Source: Clostridium carboxidivorans P7
GTDB taxonomy: Bacteria > Bacillota > Clostridia > Clostridiales > Clostridiaceae
Length of the DNA: 64,000 nt
NCBI RefSeq assembly: GCF_001038625.1
Contig: NZ_CP011803.1
Location: 1,116,001 to 1,180,000, forward strand
Direction of reading: 5' to 3'
In this document: positions 9,089 to 18,686 of the stretch, in pieces
Layout of the letters: the number at the start of each line of letters is the position of its first letter
Position numbering within the stretch: position 1 is the stretch's first letter
Position numbers and translations under genes: made by a program
The notes under the pieces: generated by a model
Database searches by the model: none
Told to the model about the DNA's origin: nothing
What the model saw: the letters and a program-made list of their open reading frames with translations, nothing else

Positions 9089-11191
9089 TTAAAAACTTCC
9101 CTTGAAAAATTGTTTATTGTCTATAGATATTGTAAATTGAGAACCTGTATACCAATCTAAATCTGTATAAATTGAGTTATCCTTTGTCCAGAATAATACA
9201 AATATCAATTTATTAGCATTTTTAGGATTTTTAACAGTAAATGCTCCATTTATGTTTTCTCCTTTAAAGGAAAAAGCACTGGAAGAAATACCATCTTTGT
9301 TTATAGTTACAGGAAGAGAATTCTTCATAGAATCAAAAGCTTTATTTTTCCATGGGTTTCCAAGAAGTACTATGTTGTTATTGCTTATATCATTATCAGT
9401 TAAATCTTTATCTTGTTTTAATGATATGTTGCTGCTGTCAAATATTTTATTTTTGGTAATAGCATCTATGGATTTCTTTTCATCATCAGTTAAGTTAGAT
9501 GGTGTTACTAGTATAGTTTTTTCACCATTTAATTGTCTAAGCAATATACTTCCAAGAATCAATCCTTTATTCTTTTCCAAGTTTTTAAGCCTATCTTTTT
9601 TTTGCTGATCTGCCATTTTTTGAATTTGATCATCTGTAAGCTTTAAGTTGTCTGCAGTATAATTATCAGAATTTAGAGAAGCACGAATAGCATCACTTAC
9701 ACTTTTTCCTGATACTTTTTCTATTACACCTAAGAAATCATCTATTGATGCATTTTTAAATTTATATTCTTTAAAGTAAGTCTGCATTATATTTAAAAAA
9801 GCAGCATCTCCAACTCTTTTTCTTAAATCTTGCATTAAAAGAGCACCTTTACCATATATAACTAGGTTATATCCTGCACCAGTAGAATCATTATCAAATT
9901 TATCTACTCCTGAAGCTATGCTTGGAAACTTATATAGAGATGCAATTCTAGCAATATTTGCACCATTATAAGAACCAATCATAGGAATTATACTGTTTGA
10001 TGAGTATTCACCTGAAGTTTTTTCAAAATAGTAAGCAGTAGAAAAAGCAGTAAAAGATTCATCCAAGAAAGGTTCTTTAAATTCATCATTGCCTACAGTT
10101 ACATACCACCACTGATGGCCTACTTCGTGTACTGCAGCTTCTGATATAAAAGAATCTTCATATGAAACATCATCATCTCTAGAGGCACTAGTAGAATTTT
10201 GTATTCTTTGAGCATACATTGGCATTTGAATTATTTGAGGATACTCCATTGCTCCACCAGATAGATGAGTTTCCATTAAATCTAATTCATCATAAGGATA
10301 TTTGCCAAATTGCTGACTGAAAAATTTTACTGCACCTACAGCTGAATCAAGAACATTTTGAGCTGTAGCAGAATCATCTTCGCCTGGTTTAGAGATGTAA
10401 TAACTGTTTACCTTTATTCCATCTATTTCTTTAGATAAAACTTTATAATTAGGACTCATTATGATAATGAAATCTCTTACATTACTAGCATTTAAATTCA
10501 TTACTTTAGTGTCCTTTTCAGAAGATTTTTCAGCTTCTTTTCCAGTAGATGCAACTACATAGTTTTTAGGAACTTTTAAATTTACAGTATAGTCTCCTAC
10601 ATCACTGTAATTTGATTCTCCTACTACGTTGAAAGTATTTTCATCCCATTTATTTTCCTTTTCATTGTACATTGAAAGTATAGGATACCAGTTAGTCAAT
10701 GAAACATCATTATCTATGTAGCCTAGTCTTGAAGTGCTCATAGGCAATTTTAATTTAAATTCGATGTATACCTTCATGTCTTCATTGCTCTTAAAATTGT
10801 TATCTAAGCTTAATTTGAGTACTTGATTATCTTGAGTAAAGTTTACTTGTTTATCATTGACAAGAACTTTACTTATGGATATGTCCCCCTTTTGAGCTTC
10901 GGTTAAGTTTTGAGTACTAGATATTCCAACTTGAGAAGGCATAGTTTCTTTTTTATTATAAGAATCTGGATAAAGATGGAATACAATATTTTTTAAGTCT
11001 GTACTAGTACTATTTTTAATGTTAACTTCTTCACTTCCAGTTACAGTTTTAGTATTTGCATTAAAGTCCAAATCCATATTGTACTTTGCAGGAAGAGCTG
11101 AAGCTTTGACAATTCCACTGTTAATTAAGCACACAGTGAACAAACTTAGAAAAAAGGTAAAAATAACATTCTTGACTTTTTTTAAGTTCAT
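9089..11191 (-). CDS. Secreted M1-family zinc metallopeptidase (aminopeptidase N-like)
   Basis: A 700-residue precursor with a signal peptide (basic start, hydrophobic core, likely cleavage after VKASA near residue 32). The zinc site is HEVGHQWWYV (about 355-364), with the third ligand Glu 18 residues downstream in LDESFTAFS, matching HExxH-x18-E of M1 peptidases. The exopeptidase motif is present as GGAMEYPQ (replacing GAMEN: the usual N is Y-P), so classical aminopeptidase specificity is not certain. The C-terminal 160 residues are a separate beta-rich segment. The start follows AAAGGATGTG. It is alone on the minus strand. Its promoter region carries TCTTAAA direct repeats (see 11261-11282). 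Confidence 0.88.
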   Translation of the reverse strand: MNLKKVKNVIFTFFLSLFTVCLINSGIVKASALPAKYNMDLDFNANTKTVTGSEEVNIKNSTSTDLKNIVFHLYPDSYNKKETMPSQVGISSTQNLTEAQKGDISISKVLVNDKQVNFTQDNQVLKLSLDNNFKSNEDMKVYIEFKLKLPMSTSRLGYIDNDVSLTNWYPILSMYNEKENKWDENTFNVVGESNYSDVGDYTVNLKVPKNYVVASTGKEAEKSSEKDTKVMNLNASNVRDFIIIMSPNYKVLSKEIDGIKVNSYYISKPGEDDSATAQNVLDSAVGAVKFFSQQFGKYPYDELDLMETHLSGGAMEYPQIIQMPMYAQRIQNSTSASRDDDVSYEDSFISEAAVHEVGHQWWYVTVGNDEFKEPFLDESFTAFSTAYYFEKTSGEYSSNSIIPMIGSYNGANIARIASLYKFPSIASGVDKFDNDSTGAGYNLVIYGKGALLMQDLRKRVGDAAFLNIMQTYFKEYKFKNASIDDFLGVIEKVSGKSVSDAIRASLNSDNYTADNLKLTDDQIQKMADQQKKDRLKNLEKNKGLILGSILLRQLNGEKTILVTPSNLTDDEKKSIDAITKNKIFDSSNISLKQDKDLTDNDISNNNIVLLGNPWKNKAFDSMKNSLPVTINKDGISSSAFSFKGENINGAFTVKNPKNANKLIFVLFWTKDNSIYTDLDWYTGSQFTISIDNKQFFKGSF

Positions 11192-11260
11192 TTTAATATC
11201 ACATCCTTTCTAACATAAATATGTTGTATGTAAATTATACCATAAAATATGGAAATAAAA

Positions 11261-11282
11261 TCTTAAATAAATCTTAAATGTT
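11261..11282 (-). promoter_or_regulatory. 11-bp direct repeat TCTTAAA(T)..., candidate response-regulator site
   Basis: TCTTAAATAAA and TCTTAAATGTT lie head to tail with an 11-bp period. They are 21 bp upstream of the minus-strand TATAAT that would serve the M1 peptidase gene. It resembles the repeats at 37247, 52799 and 54393, but differs in orientation and spacing to the -10. Confidence 0.45.
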
Positions 11283-11523
11283 AATTTCAAGTAAATTATG
11301 GAAAAGGATTTTTGTAAATTGAATTATTGAAGCGGATAGTTTTTGGATAAAGATGTTAAATAACTAAGGTATTTATAAAATTTAGTATGTAACTAAAATT
11401 TTTATATAAATTAATCTTAATTCTAGTTTTAGCCAATGTTAAGATATTAATTCATGAGAAAATTTAAAAAATATTCAAGTACATAATATAAGAGGTTAAA
11501 TGTGGTTATTCAGTTTGCCTTTG

Positions 11524-11550
11524 TCAATTGTCCTCTAAAAAATGTGTTGC
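11524..11550 (+). repeat. Half copy of a dispersed palindromic element
   Basis: AATTGTCCTCT followed by AAAAAATGTGTTGCA. It matches the right end of the element at 15855-15955 (AATTGTCCTCTGAAAAAATG) and the end of the one at 55683-55702 (AAAAGTTGTGTTGCA). The left half is absent here. Confidence 0.5.
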
Positions 11551-11631
11551 ATTATGATTATTATATGAAATTTATGTTATAATTTTGTATAGTAAAAAAA
11601 CATTGATAACAGCGTTATTAAGGAGGACAAT

Positions 11632-14600
11632 ATGGAATTTAATTTAATAAAGGAAATTTTGACAGGTTCAATAACAGGATATATAACTAATGCTTTAGCA
11701 ATTAAAATGATATTTAGAGAATATGGTATTGGAAAATTTAAAGTGGGAGGAATGGTAGTAAAGACTAGAAATGAATTTATAGACAATGTAAGTTCGTTGG
11801 TTGAAAATGATATAATAAATTTTCATACTTTAAAAGGAGAATTGGAAAAGGAGTCTTTTAAACAGAGTATTAAAGGATTTTCTAATGATTTGTTAAAAAA
11901 TAAAATTTATAAAAATACTTTGAATTTATCCTTAGGTGAAATTAAAGGATTTAATTCTACAATGGATAAAACAGAAAATTATATAAGGGAACATGCAGAT
12001 GAAAACTTTTCTAATATATTTGAAGGTGTTTGCAGAAATGTTAGTTTAAAAGATGTATTAAATGATAAACAAGTTGAAAGTATAAGTGAAAATGTATTTA
12101 AATATGCATTAGACAAATTAAACAATTATGATTTTATAGAAAAAGCTATAGTAGATTTTTATAATGAAAATAGATTTTTAAGTTTTCAAGAGTTTCTTGG
12201 AGGCAAAATAGTAGAATGCTTAGGTGAAAGCTTTGAAGATAATCTCAGCAATTTTCATATGGATTTAAAAAATAATTTTAGTGAATCTATAGATAGTGCT
12301 TTTGAAAATACAATTGAAACTTTAAAAGTAGATGAAATCTTAAATAAATTACAAGAAAAAATATCTCAAAAGACAATTGTGGATTTTGTTAAAAGTGAAG
12401 ATATCAATAATTTTTCAAGAAGTTTAAGCACTAAAATAGAAGAATTATTAAAAGGAAATGAAGGAAAAAAATTAATAGATAACTTTATCATTGAATTATT
12501 TAGTGCTATAAAATCTATGGATAAATCCATTTATGATTTGCTTTCAGAAAATGCAGAAGAAAATATAGAAATTTTTATAAAGGATAAGCTTCAATGTGGA
12601 GTAAAAGAATTAATACTTTGGATACAAAATAACAAGAATGATATAGAAGGTCTAGTGGAAAATGCATTAGATGATACTATAAATGCTATAGATGATGATA
12701 TGAAAAAAGGAACCTTAAGTTCACTTAAGGATAAGTTTTTAAGTGGTTCAGCAAGCAGATTTGGTATGGTATCAAAGATAACAGGATATTTAGATAACAA
12801 TTTAGATATAGATTCTGTAAGCACAGAAATAACAGATAAAATAATCAAGTATGTTAAAGAACAAAAATTATCTAGTGCTATAGAAAGCTTAAGAGAAAAT
12901 AATGTATTTAATGGAGAAACCATTGAAAATTTTATAAGCTGCAGTTTTAGTAAGTATATAAATGAAAGCTTACAGGCATATGTTTTAGAAATTTCCAATA
13001 AAAAAATAGGTGATATTTGCACATTGGATTTAGTGGGTACTTTTAAAACGTATATTAAGAAGCCTTTATTAAGCACAATAAAAAATAAATATGTATATTC
13101 AGATAATATTACTAAATTAGTAAAGAATGAAGTTATTAAAGGGTTAAACAATATTAATGCTTTAAAATTCAGTGAGATTATAAGTGAAGAAATTGTTCAT
13201 GAAAATAGCAGTATTATTAAAAAGTCAATAACAGAAAAACTAAATGATAATAAAGGATATATAGTAAATTTAATTTCTAAACAATTGGTAACTTCCATAG
13301 GAGATGGAAATTTATACAACAGTTTAAATGAAAATGAAAGAAAAAACATATTAAGTGAAGTTGTAGATAACATATTACATAAAGCTAATGATGCCATTGA
13401 TGATTTGAAACAATTAGAAGTTAAAAAGCTTTGTGATGGTATAAATAAAATAGAAAATATAGATGGAATTTTAAGCAATAGTATTCAATTGTGGCTAAAT
13501 GATAATCTGGAGTACGTTGTAAAAGGAAATATAAAGGAGACAATTTCAAAAAATTTATCTAAGCTAAAGGATGAAGAACTTAAAGTAGCTGTTGAAGAGT
13601 TTATGGGAAAGGAAATGAAGCCAATTACAGTAATTGGTGCACTTCTTGGAGCAATTGCTGGTATACTCATGTATTTTTATGATAAATCTACAGTAGGCTA
13701 TAACTTTTTAACTGTAACTATTATTAATTTAATTGTATATGGATTTGTTGGATGGATTACAAATGTTCAGGCAATAGCAATGCTTTTTAGACCTTATACT
13801 GAAAAAAGAATTTTTGGTATAAAAATACCTTTTACCCCTGGTGTAGTGGCTGCAAGGAAACCTAAATTTGCAAAATCCATGAGTGCTTTTGTTGATAATA
13901 GCTTATTGGATAAAGATAGCATGAAGTATTTATTCAATAAAAATCAGGATACTATTTACAAAAAACTTGAAGAAAAGGTTTCTGAAAATGATTATAAAAT
14001 AGCTGCAGATGTTTTAAATAAGTATTCAGACACTATAAATGATATGAGTTACAGCTATATTAAAGAGTTTATTAATAAAAATAAAGAAAAAATTTCAAAT
14101 TCATTATTACAGGAATTAAGCAATTTTACACCTTCTACAGTTTCTTCTTCTCATATTGAAGAAAAAATAGTAAAAGAAGCTTTGGAAAAAATAAAGGAAT
14201 CGCATAAAGTAATAAGCAGCAGCTTAGAAGAGTTTTTAAAATCAGAAAAGAGTATTTCAGAGGTGATTCCAGATAGCTTTAAAACATTATTAAAAAATAA
14301 ATTAGATCACAAGGTTCAAGAAGAAGTAAATAAGTTATCAAATTATTTTAATGAAGAAAATGATTTTATGAATCAATTTCATAGTGAATACAATGAAATA
14401 GTAAATAAGCCAGTTAATGAAATAGTAGACTCTAAATATATAATAAAGTGGAATGAATTTTTTGGTGAATTAATAAAAGATAAACTATCTTCTAGGGAAA
14501 CTGAAGATAAGATTCTTAATTTTATTGAAACTGTTATTTCTAAGGAGATTTCTTCCGATAAAAAAATAAGTGAATTATTTAATGGCTTCTTTGTAAAGAT

Positions 14601-15807
14601 GTTAGGATATAAATTTAACTTTATAGTGGAAGGTATAATTGCATATGCTTCAAAGAAACTTACAGATAATGAGCAAATTATATCAGAAAGTGCTTCAGCT
14701 ACAATTCAAGAAGGTTTAGGCTTCTTTGAAAAGTTAGGGTATAATATGCTAGGTGGAGATGCAATAGTAGCTGATGTAGTTAGTAATGTGATAAATAAAC
14801 AATTTCCACATTTTATAGAAAGTAAAAAGCCTGAGTTATATCAAGTAATAGCTAACTTTGCAGGAGACAAAGTTTTAGGCAGTACAGTTTCTGACTTAAA
14901 TGTTACTGTTGAAAGCAAAAAAGTTTTTAATATTGTGAGTAGTGAAGATTGTATGGGTGCAGTACAAAATAACTTGATGAAGACTGCAAATGAAATGCTT
15001 AATTCTTTAACGGAAACTAAAATAGAAAGCTATTTAAAGGATATATCCATTAACAATATAAAAGATTTATGCAGTGTGTTTGAAGAAGAAATTAAATTTA
15101 TAGATAAAGAAATGGCAAATAGTATAAATGAACACAAGGATTTAATTGTAAGTGAATATAGTAACCTTGGTTATAAAGTTTTTCAAGATTTAATTTTATC
15201 AAGAAAAGTTAGTAATTTTACAGGAAAAATTGAAACTGAATATGTAGAAGATACAGCTAAAAATTTAAGCAATTTAGCATTTACAAGCAGTGCTGTACAA
15301 CAAAACTTGCAAAGCTTTATAGAAGTATTGGCAAACAGTGCAATAACTGAAAAAGGTATTAGTGAATTCTTTGACTTAAAGGAATTTAATAATTCTATAC
15401 TGTATGTTATAGAAAAACTTATAGAAAATAAAGAAATTGATGAAGAGCTTAAAAAATCCATTGCACATATAATTGAAGATGTTACAGAAAACAATTTAAA
15501 TATTGTAGATAGTGATACTAAGAAGGATATACTTAGTATAATAATTAAATCAAGTATAGATGCAGCAGAAGATAATTTTTCAAATGTAATTGCCAGCGTG
15601 GATTTTAAAGGAATTACAGAGAAACAAATAAATAAAATGAATGCTAAGGAAATAGAAGATTTATTTAATTCCTTTGCTAAAAAATATTTTAACAGACTTA
15701 AATTATATGGTTTTGGTGGAGCGTTCTTTGGATTACATTGGGCTATAGGAGTTATTTCTTTTGTGATATATAAAGCTTCAGAATTAAAAGATAAATTAAA
15801 AGGTTAG
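11632..15807 (+). CDS. Giant tandem DUF445 (YheB/UPF0754-like) membrane protein, 1391 residues
   Basis: ATG 11632 follows a strong AAGGAGGACAAT. DUF445 proteins are usually about 370-450 residues; this one is three times longer and holds the family's signature twice. Near residues 1-45 it reads GSITGYITNALAIKMIF and then GMVVKTRNEF. Near residues 663-740 a two-helix segment is followed by GWITNVQAIAMLFRPY and FTPGVVAARKPKFA. Each is followed by several hundred residues of charged, helical, coiled-coil-like sequence. A single hydrophobic segment ends the protein (GFGGAFFGLHWAIGVISFVIY, about 1360-1380). I infer a membrane-tethered, elongated helical protein. Molecular function is unknown for the family; a role at the envelope is plausible. 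It is monocistronic. Confidence 0.85.
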   Translation: MEFNLIKEILTGSITGYITNALAIKMIFREYGIGKFKVGGMVVKTRNEFIDNVSSLVENDIINFHTLKGELEKESFKQSIKGFSNDLLKNKIYKNTLNLSLGEIKGFNSTMDKTENYIREHADENFSNIFEGVCRNVSLKDVLNDKQVESISENVFKYALDKLNNYDFIEKAIVDFYNENRFLSFQEFLGGKIVECLGESFEDNLSNFHMDLKNNFSESIDSAFENTIETLKVDEILNKLQEKISQKTIVDFVKSEDINNFSRSLSTKIEELLKGNEGKKLIDNFIIELFSAIKSMDKSIYDLLSENAEENIEIFIKDKLQCGVKELILWIQNNKNDIEGLVENALDDTINAIDDDMKKGTLSSLKDKFLSGSASRFGMVSKITGYLDNNLDIDSVSTEITDKIIKYVKEQKLSSAIESLRENNVFNGETIENFISCSFSKYINESLQAYVLEISNKKIGDICTLDLVGTFKTYIKKPLLSTIKNKYVYSDNITKLVKNEVIKGLNNINALKFSEIISEEIVHENSSIIKKSITEKLNDNKGYIVNLISKQLVTSIGDGNLYNSLNENERKNILSEVVDNILHKANDAIDDLKQLEVKKLCDGINKIENIDGILSNSIQLWLNDNLEYVVKGNIKETISKNLSKLKDEELKVAVEEFMGKEMKPITVIGALLGAIAGILMYFYDKSTVGYNFLTVTIINLIVYGFVGWITNVQAIAMLFRPYTEKRIFGIKIPFTPGVVAARKPKFAKSMSAFVDNSLLDKDSMKYLFNKNQDTIYKKLEEKVSENDYKIAADVLNKYSDTINDMSYSYIKEFINKNKEKISNSLLQELSNFTPSTVSSSHIEEKIVKEALEKIKESHKVISSSLEEFLKSEKSISEVIPDSFKTLLKNKLDHKVQEEVNKLSNYFNEENDFMNQFHSEYNEIVNKPVNEIVDSKYIIKWNEFFGELIKDKLSSRETEDKILNFIETVISKEISSDKKISELFNGFFVKMLGYKFNFIVEGIIAYASKKLTDNEQIISESASATIQEGLGFFEKLGYNMLGGDAIVADVVSNVINKQFPHFIESKKPELYQVIANFAGDKVLGSTVSDLNVTVESKKVFNIVSSEDCMGAVQNNLMKTANEMLNSLTETKIESYLKDISINNIKDLCSVFEEEIKFIDKEMANSINEHKDLIVSEYSNLGYKVFQDLILSRKVSNFTGKIETEYVEDTAKNLSNLAFTSSAVQQNLQSFIEVLANSAITEKGISEFFDLKEFNNSILYVIEKLIENKEIDEELKKSIAHIIEDVTENNLNIVDSDTKKDILSIIIKSSIDAAEDNFSNVIASVDFKGITEKQINKMNAKEIEDLFNSFAKKYFNRLKLYGFGGAFFGLHWAIGVISFVIYKASELKDKLKG

Positions 15808-15854
15808 TTATAAGATGGAGCTGCTGCATTAAAAAATTTATCTAGAGCACTTTT

Positions 15855-15941
15855 AGAGGACGTTTGACAATTGGCAGAGAACAGTGAAGGAGGACTTTTC
15901 TGCGTTAGCAAAAAATCAACCTTCACTGTTAATTGTCCTCT
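15855..15941 (+). repeat. Dispersed palindromic element (87 bp stem-loop)
   Basis: Nested inverted repeats: outer AGAGGAC (15855-15861) / GTCCTCT (15935-15941), inner AACAGTGAAGG (15880-15890) / CCTTCACTGTT (15920-15930), and an apical TGC-GTTA-GCA loop at 15901-15910. It has no coding capacity. Relatives of parts of it are at 11524 and 55644. It ends 30 bases before the response-regulator start and so may lie in its leader. Confidence 0.7.
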
Positions 15942-15971
15942 GAAAAAATGTTTTGTGTTAAGGAGATTTGT

Positions 15972-16658
15972 ATGAAGAATATTTTACTTGTGGAAGATGA
16001 TGAATCCTTAAATAGAGGAATTAGCTTTAAACTAAATAAGGAAGGTATGAAGGTTTTTGCTGCTAAAAATTTAGAAGAAGGAAGAGAAATATTTAATAAC
16101 ACATCATTAGATTTGATTATATTAGATATAGGGCTTCCTGATGGAAATGGTTTTGAATTTTGCAGTGAAATAAGAAAGCAAAGCGGAGTTTTAATTATAT
16201 TTTTAACTGCTTGTGATGAAGAAGTGGATATAGTTACTGGTCTTGACATGGGTGCAGATGATTATATTACAAAACCTTTCAGCTTTATGGTTTTAATGTC
16301 AAAGATAAATGCACTTCTTAGAAGAAATAGCAGTAGTAACAGTTCTAAAATTGTTTCAGGAAGCATAGCTTTTTATCCTGAGGAGATGAAGGTATTAAAG
16401 GATGAAAAACAAATTGATCTAAGCAAAACAGAATTAAGACTTTTAAAATACTTAATGCTCAATAGTGGACAAATTATCAAGAAGGAACAGCTTTTGAATG
16501 AATTATGGGATTTAGATGGAGATTTTGTGGATTCAAACACAATTGCTGTAAACATAAGAAGGCTTAGAGAAAAGATAGAGGTGAATCCTTCAAAACCTAA
16601 GTACATTAAAACTGTGAGAGGTATAGGGTATATATGGTCTGAGGGGTGTGTGAAATGA
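15972..16658 (+). CDS. OmpR/PhoB-family response regulator
   Basis: A 228-residue two-domain regulator. The receiver has the acidic pair in VEDDE, phospho-acceptor D52 (LDIGLPDGNG), a Thr in LTACDEE and Lys in DYITKPF. The C-terminal winged helix contains ELRLLKYLMLNSGQIIKKEQLL and VAVNIRRLREK-type recognition elements ending in TVRGIGYIW. ATG 15972 with AAGGAG 6 bases upstream is chosen over an upstream TTG that lies inside a repeat. Its TGA overlaps the ATG of the kinase gene (ATGA). The two ABC genes downstream are its likely targets, as in antimicrobial-peptide or lipid-sensing systems. Confidence 0.93.
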   Translation: MKNILLVEDDESLNRGISFKLNKEGMKVFAAKNLEEGREIFNNTSLDLIILDIGLPDGNGFEFCSEIRKQSGVLIIFLTACDEEVDIVTGLDMGADDYITKPFSFMVLMSKINALLRRNSSSNSSKIVSGSIAFYPEEMKVLKDEKQIDLSKTELRLLKYLMLNSGQIIKKEQLLNELWDLDGDFVDSNTIAVNIRRLREKIEVNPSKPKYIKTVRGIGYIWSEGCVK

Positions 16659-17914
16659 TTGATTATATAAAAAAAGAACCTTTACTAAAAAGGCTGCTTA
16701 CCACATTAGTGATAAGCTTATTTTCCATGTGTTTTATTTTTCTAGCTGTGCAGTATTGTTTTTTAGAGCAAATCCACAGAAATCAAATTCAGTTAAATCA
16801 AAATGTAGTAGGAAAGCTTGTAAGTTTATATCCAGATAAGGAAGTAGAAATAGTAAAAACAGTGATAAATAAAAATGATGAAAAGTTTGTAAAGACAGGA
16901 AACGAAACTTTGATAAAATATGGATATGATATGAATACAAGAGCTTTTCAAGATGATATTTTTAGGGACAGCTTTTATAAATTTGTAAAATTCAACATTG
17001 CTGCTTTTTTAATTATAATTATGTTAAATGTCATTTTATTTTTGAAGGGAAGCAAATGTTTTGAACAGAAATTGGAAGCTTTTTCAAGTAATATAGATAA
17101 ATTAATGGATGGAGATTACTCAGTAAATATATGTGATGAAGAAGAAGGAATATTGTCAAGAATTTCTACTCAGTTTGAGCAGATGTCAAGAAGACTTAAA
17201 ATAAGTTTTGAGTCTTTGGAAAAAGAAAAGGAAAATATAAAATCTTTAATAACGGATATATCACATCAATTGAAAACCCCTCTAGCATCTATAAAGATGT
17301 TCAATTCACTTTTATTAGAAGATGGTGTAGGAAATTCGGAAAGAATGGAATTTTTAAATAGAAGTAAAGAAGATATAAAGAAATTGGAATGGTTAACTAG
17401 TTCTTTAGTAAAGTTATCCAGATTAGAAGCAGGTATGATTAATTTGAAAAAGGAAAAATGGAATATAAAAGAAACTATATTTAGAGCAGTTAATGATGTG
17501 TATTTAAAGGCAGCAGATAAGGATATAGATATAAGCTTAGGAGAGAGCAAAAGCATTTTTATTTTTTATGATTGTAAATGGACAAAGGAAGCAATTATTA
17601 ATGTTATAGAAAATGCAATTAAATACACAAAAAAAGGAGGAAAAATAAAAATTACTATAAATAAAATGGAAACTTGTACAAGAATAGATATAAAAGATAA
17701 TGGAATAGGCATAGAAGAAGAAGAAATTAATAATGTCTTTAAGAGATTTTATAGAGGAAAATCGAAAGCAGTACAAGCATCAGAAGGTTCTGGCGTAGGA
17801 TTATATCTCACAAGAAAGATACTGGAAGAACAGGGGGGATGTATAACAGTTCAATCACAAAAGGGCATAGGAACTACCTTTAGTCTTTTCTTACAAAATT
17901 GTTATGAAAGTTGA
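16655..17914 (+). CDS. Sensor histidine kinase
   Basis: A 419-residue kinase. ATG 16655 overlaps the regulator stop and has GAGGGG 8 bases upstream. Two membrane helices (about 17-39 and 110-130) flank a small extracellular domain of about 70 residues. Then come a HAMP-like linker, the HisKA box DISHQLKTPLAS with H204, and the HATPase N, G1 and G2 boxes (ENAIKYTKKGG, DNGIGI, GSGVGLYL). It should phosphorylate the 15972 regulator. The extracellular domain is too small to suggest a ligand; the adjacent exporter suggests a membrane-active compound. Confidence 0.93.
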   Translation: MIDYIKKEPLLKRLLTTLVISLFSMCFIFLAVQYCFLEQIHRNQIQLNQNVVGKLVSLYPDKEVEIVKTVINKNDEKFVKTGNETLIKYGYDMNTRAFQDDIFRDSFYKFVKFNIAAFLIIIMLNVILFLKGSKCFEQKLEAFSSNIDKLMDGDYSVNICDEEEGILSRISTQFEQMSRRLKISFESLEKEKENIKSLITDISHQLKTPLASIKMFNSLLLEDGVGNSERMEFLNRSKEDIKKLEWLTSSLVKLSRLEAGMINLKKEKWNIKETIFRAVNDVYLKAADKDIDISLGESKSIFIFYDCKWTKEAIINVIENAIKYTKKGGKIKITINKMETCTRIDIKDNGIGIEEEEINNVFKRFYRGKSKAVQASEGSGVGLYLTRKILEEQGGCITVQSQKGIGTTFSLFLQNCYES

Positions 17915-18005
17915 AAGCAAGATGAAAGAATAAGATGCTATGCTTTAATTATAGATATAAGCTAAATTGATTGCAAATCTATAATGTAAAGTTGGAGGTA
18001 ATATT

Positions 18006-18686
18006 ATGGAAATATTAAAGACAAGTGAATTGAAAAAATACTATGGTAAGGATGAAAGCTTGGTAAAAGCTTTAGATAATGTAAACTTAGATATAAATGA
18101 AGGCGAGTTTACAGCTATTGTTGGAACTTCAGGTTCAGGTAAGAGTACACTTTTGCATTTGTTAGGTGGGCTGGATAGACCAACAGATGGCAAGGTGTTT
18201 ATTGATGGTAAGGATATTTATTCAATGAAGGATGATAAGCTTGCTGTATTTAGAAGAAGAAAAATAGGCTTTGTTTTTCAATCCTTTAACTTAATTCCAG
18301 TTTTAAATGTATGGGAAAATGTGGTGTTTCCAATAGGGTTAGATGGAAAAGAGGTGGATGAAGCTTATATAAAAGAATTAATGGATACTTTAGGTATTTA
18401 TGATAAAAAGGATATGCTAACTAATGCGCTGTCAGGAGGACAACAGCAGAGAGTTGCAATAGCAAGAGCGTTATCAACCAAGCCTTCCATTATTTTAGCT
18501 GATGAGCCTACAGGAAATCTTGATTCTAAAACAGGACAGGAAGTAATAAATCTTATTAAGCTTTCTGTAAAAAAGTATCATCAAACTTTGGTTATGATAA
18601 CTCATAATGATAAAGTAGCTCAAATGGCAGATAGAGTAATAAGAATAGAAGATGGAAAAATAGTGGGAGGTTTGACAAATGAATAG
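18006..18686 (+). CDS. ABC exporter ATP-binding protein, MacB/LolD/BceA type
   Basis: A 226-residue ATPase with Walker [10 protein letters not shown] (40-48), Q-loop VFQSFNLIP, signature LSGGQQQRV, Walker [12 protein letters not shown] and H-loop MITHND. This is the subfamily that pairs with FtsX-type permeases. It starts 91 bases after the kinase and overlaps the permease gene by 8 bases, so the pair is translationally coupled. It supplies ATP for the adjacent permease. Confidence 0.92.
   Translation: MEILKTSELKKYYGKDESLVKALDNVNLDINEGEFTAIVGTSGSGKSTLLHLLGGLDRPTDGKVFIDGKDIYSMKDDKLAVFRRRKIGFVFQSFNLIPVLNVWENVVFPIGLDGKEVDEAYIKELMDTLGIYDKKDMLTNALSGGQQQRVAIARALSTKPSIILADEPTGNLDSKTGQEVINLIKLSVKKYHQTLVMITHNDKVAQMADRVIRIEDGKIVGGLTNE

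Larger units (their letters stand above)
11192..11631. other. Divergent intergenic region (440 bp)
   Basis: It separates the M1 peptidase (minus) from the DUF445 protein (plus). It contains a minus-strand TATAAT (11239 down to 11234), TCTTAAA direct repeats, and a half copy of a dispersed element at 11524-11550. The DUF445 gene has a strong AAGGAGGACAAT before its ATG. No other gene is evident. Confidence 0.6.

Noticed and set aside
12591-13151. 186-codon minus-strand ORF inside the DUF445 gene
   Set aside because: It is antisense to a long, well-supported coding frame, lacks a ribosome site and its product is low-complexity Leu/Ile/Ser/Phe typical of antisense of AT-rich helical genes.
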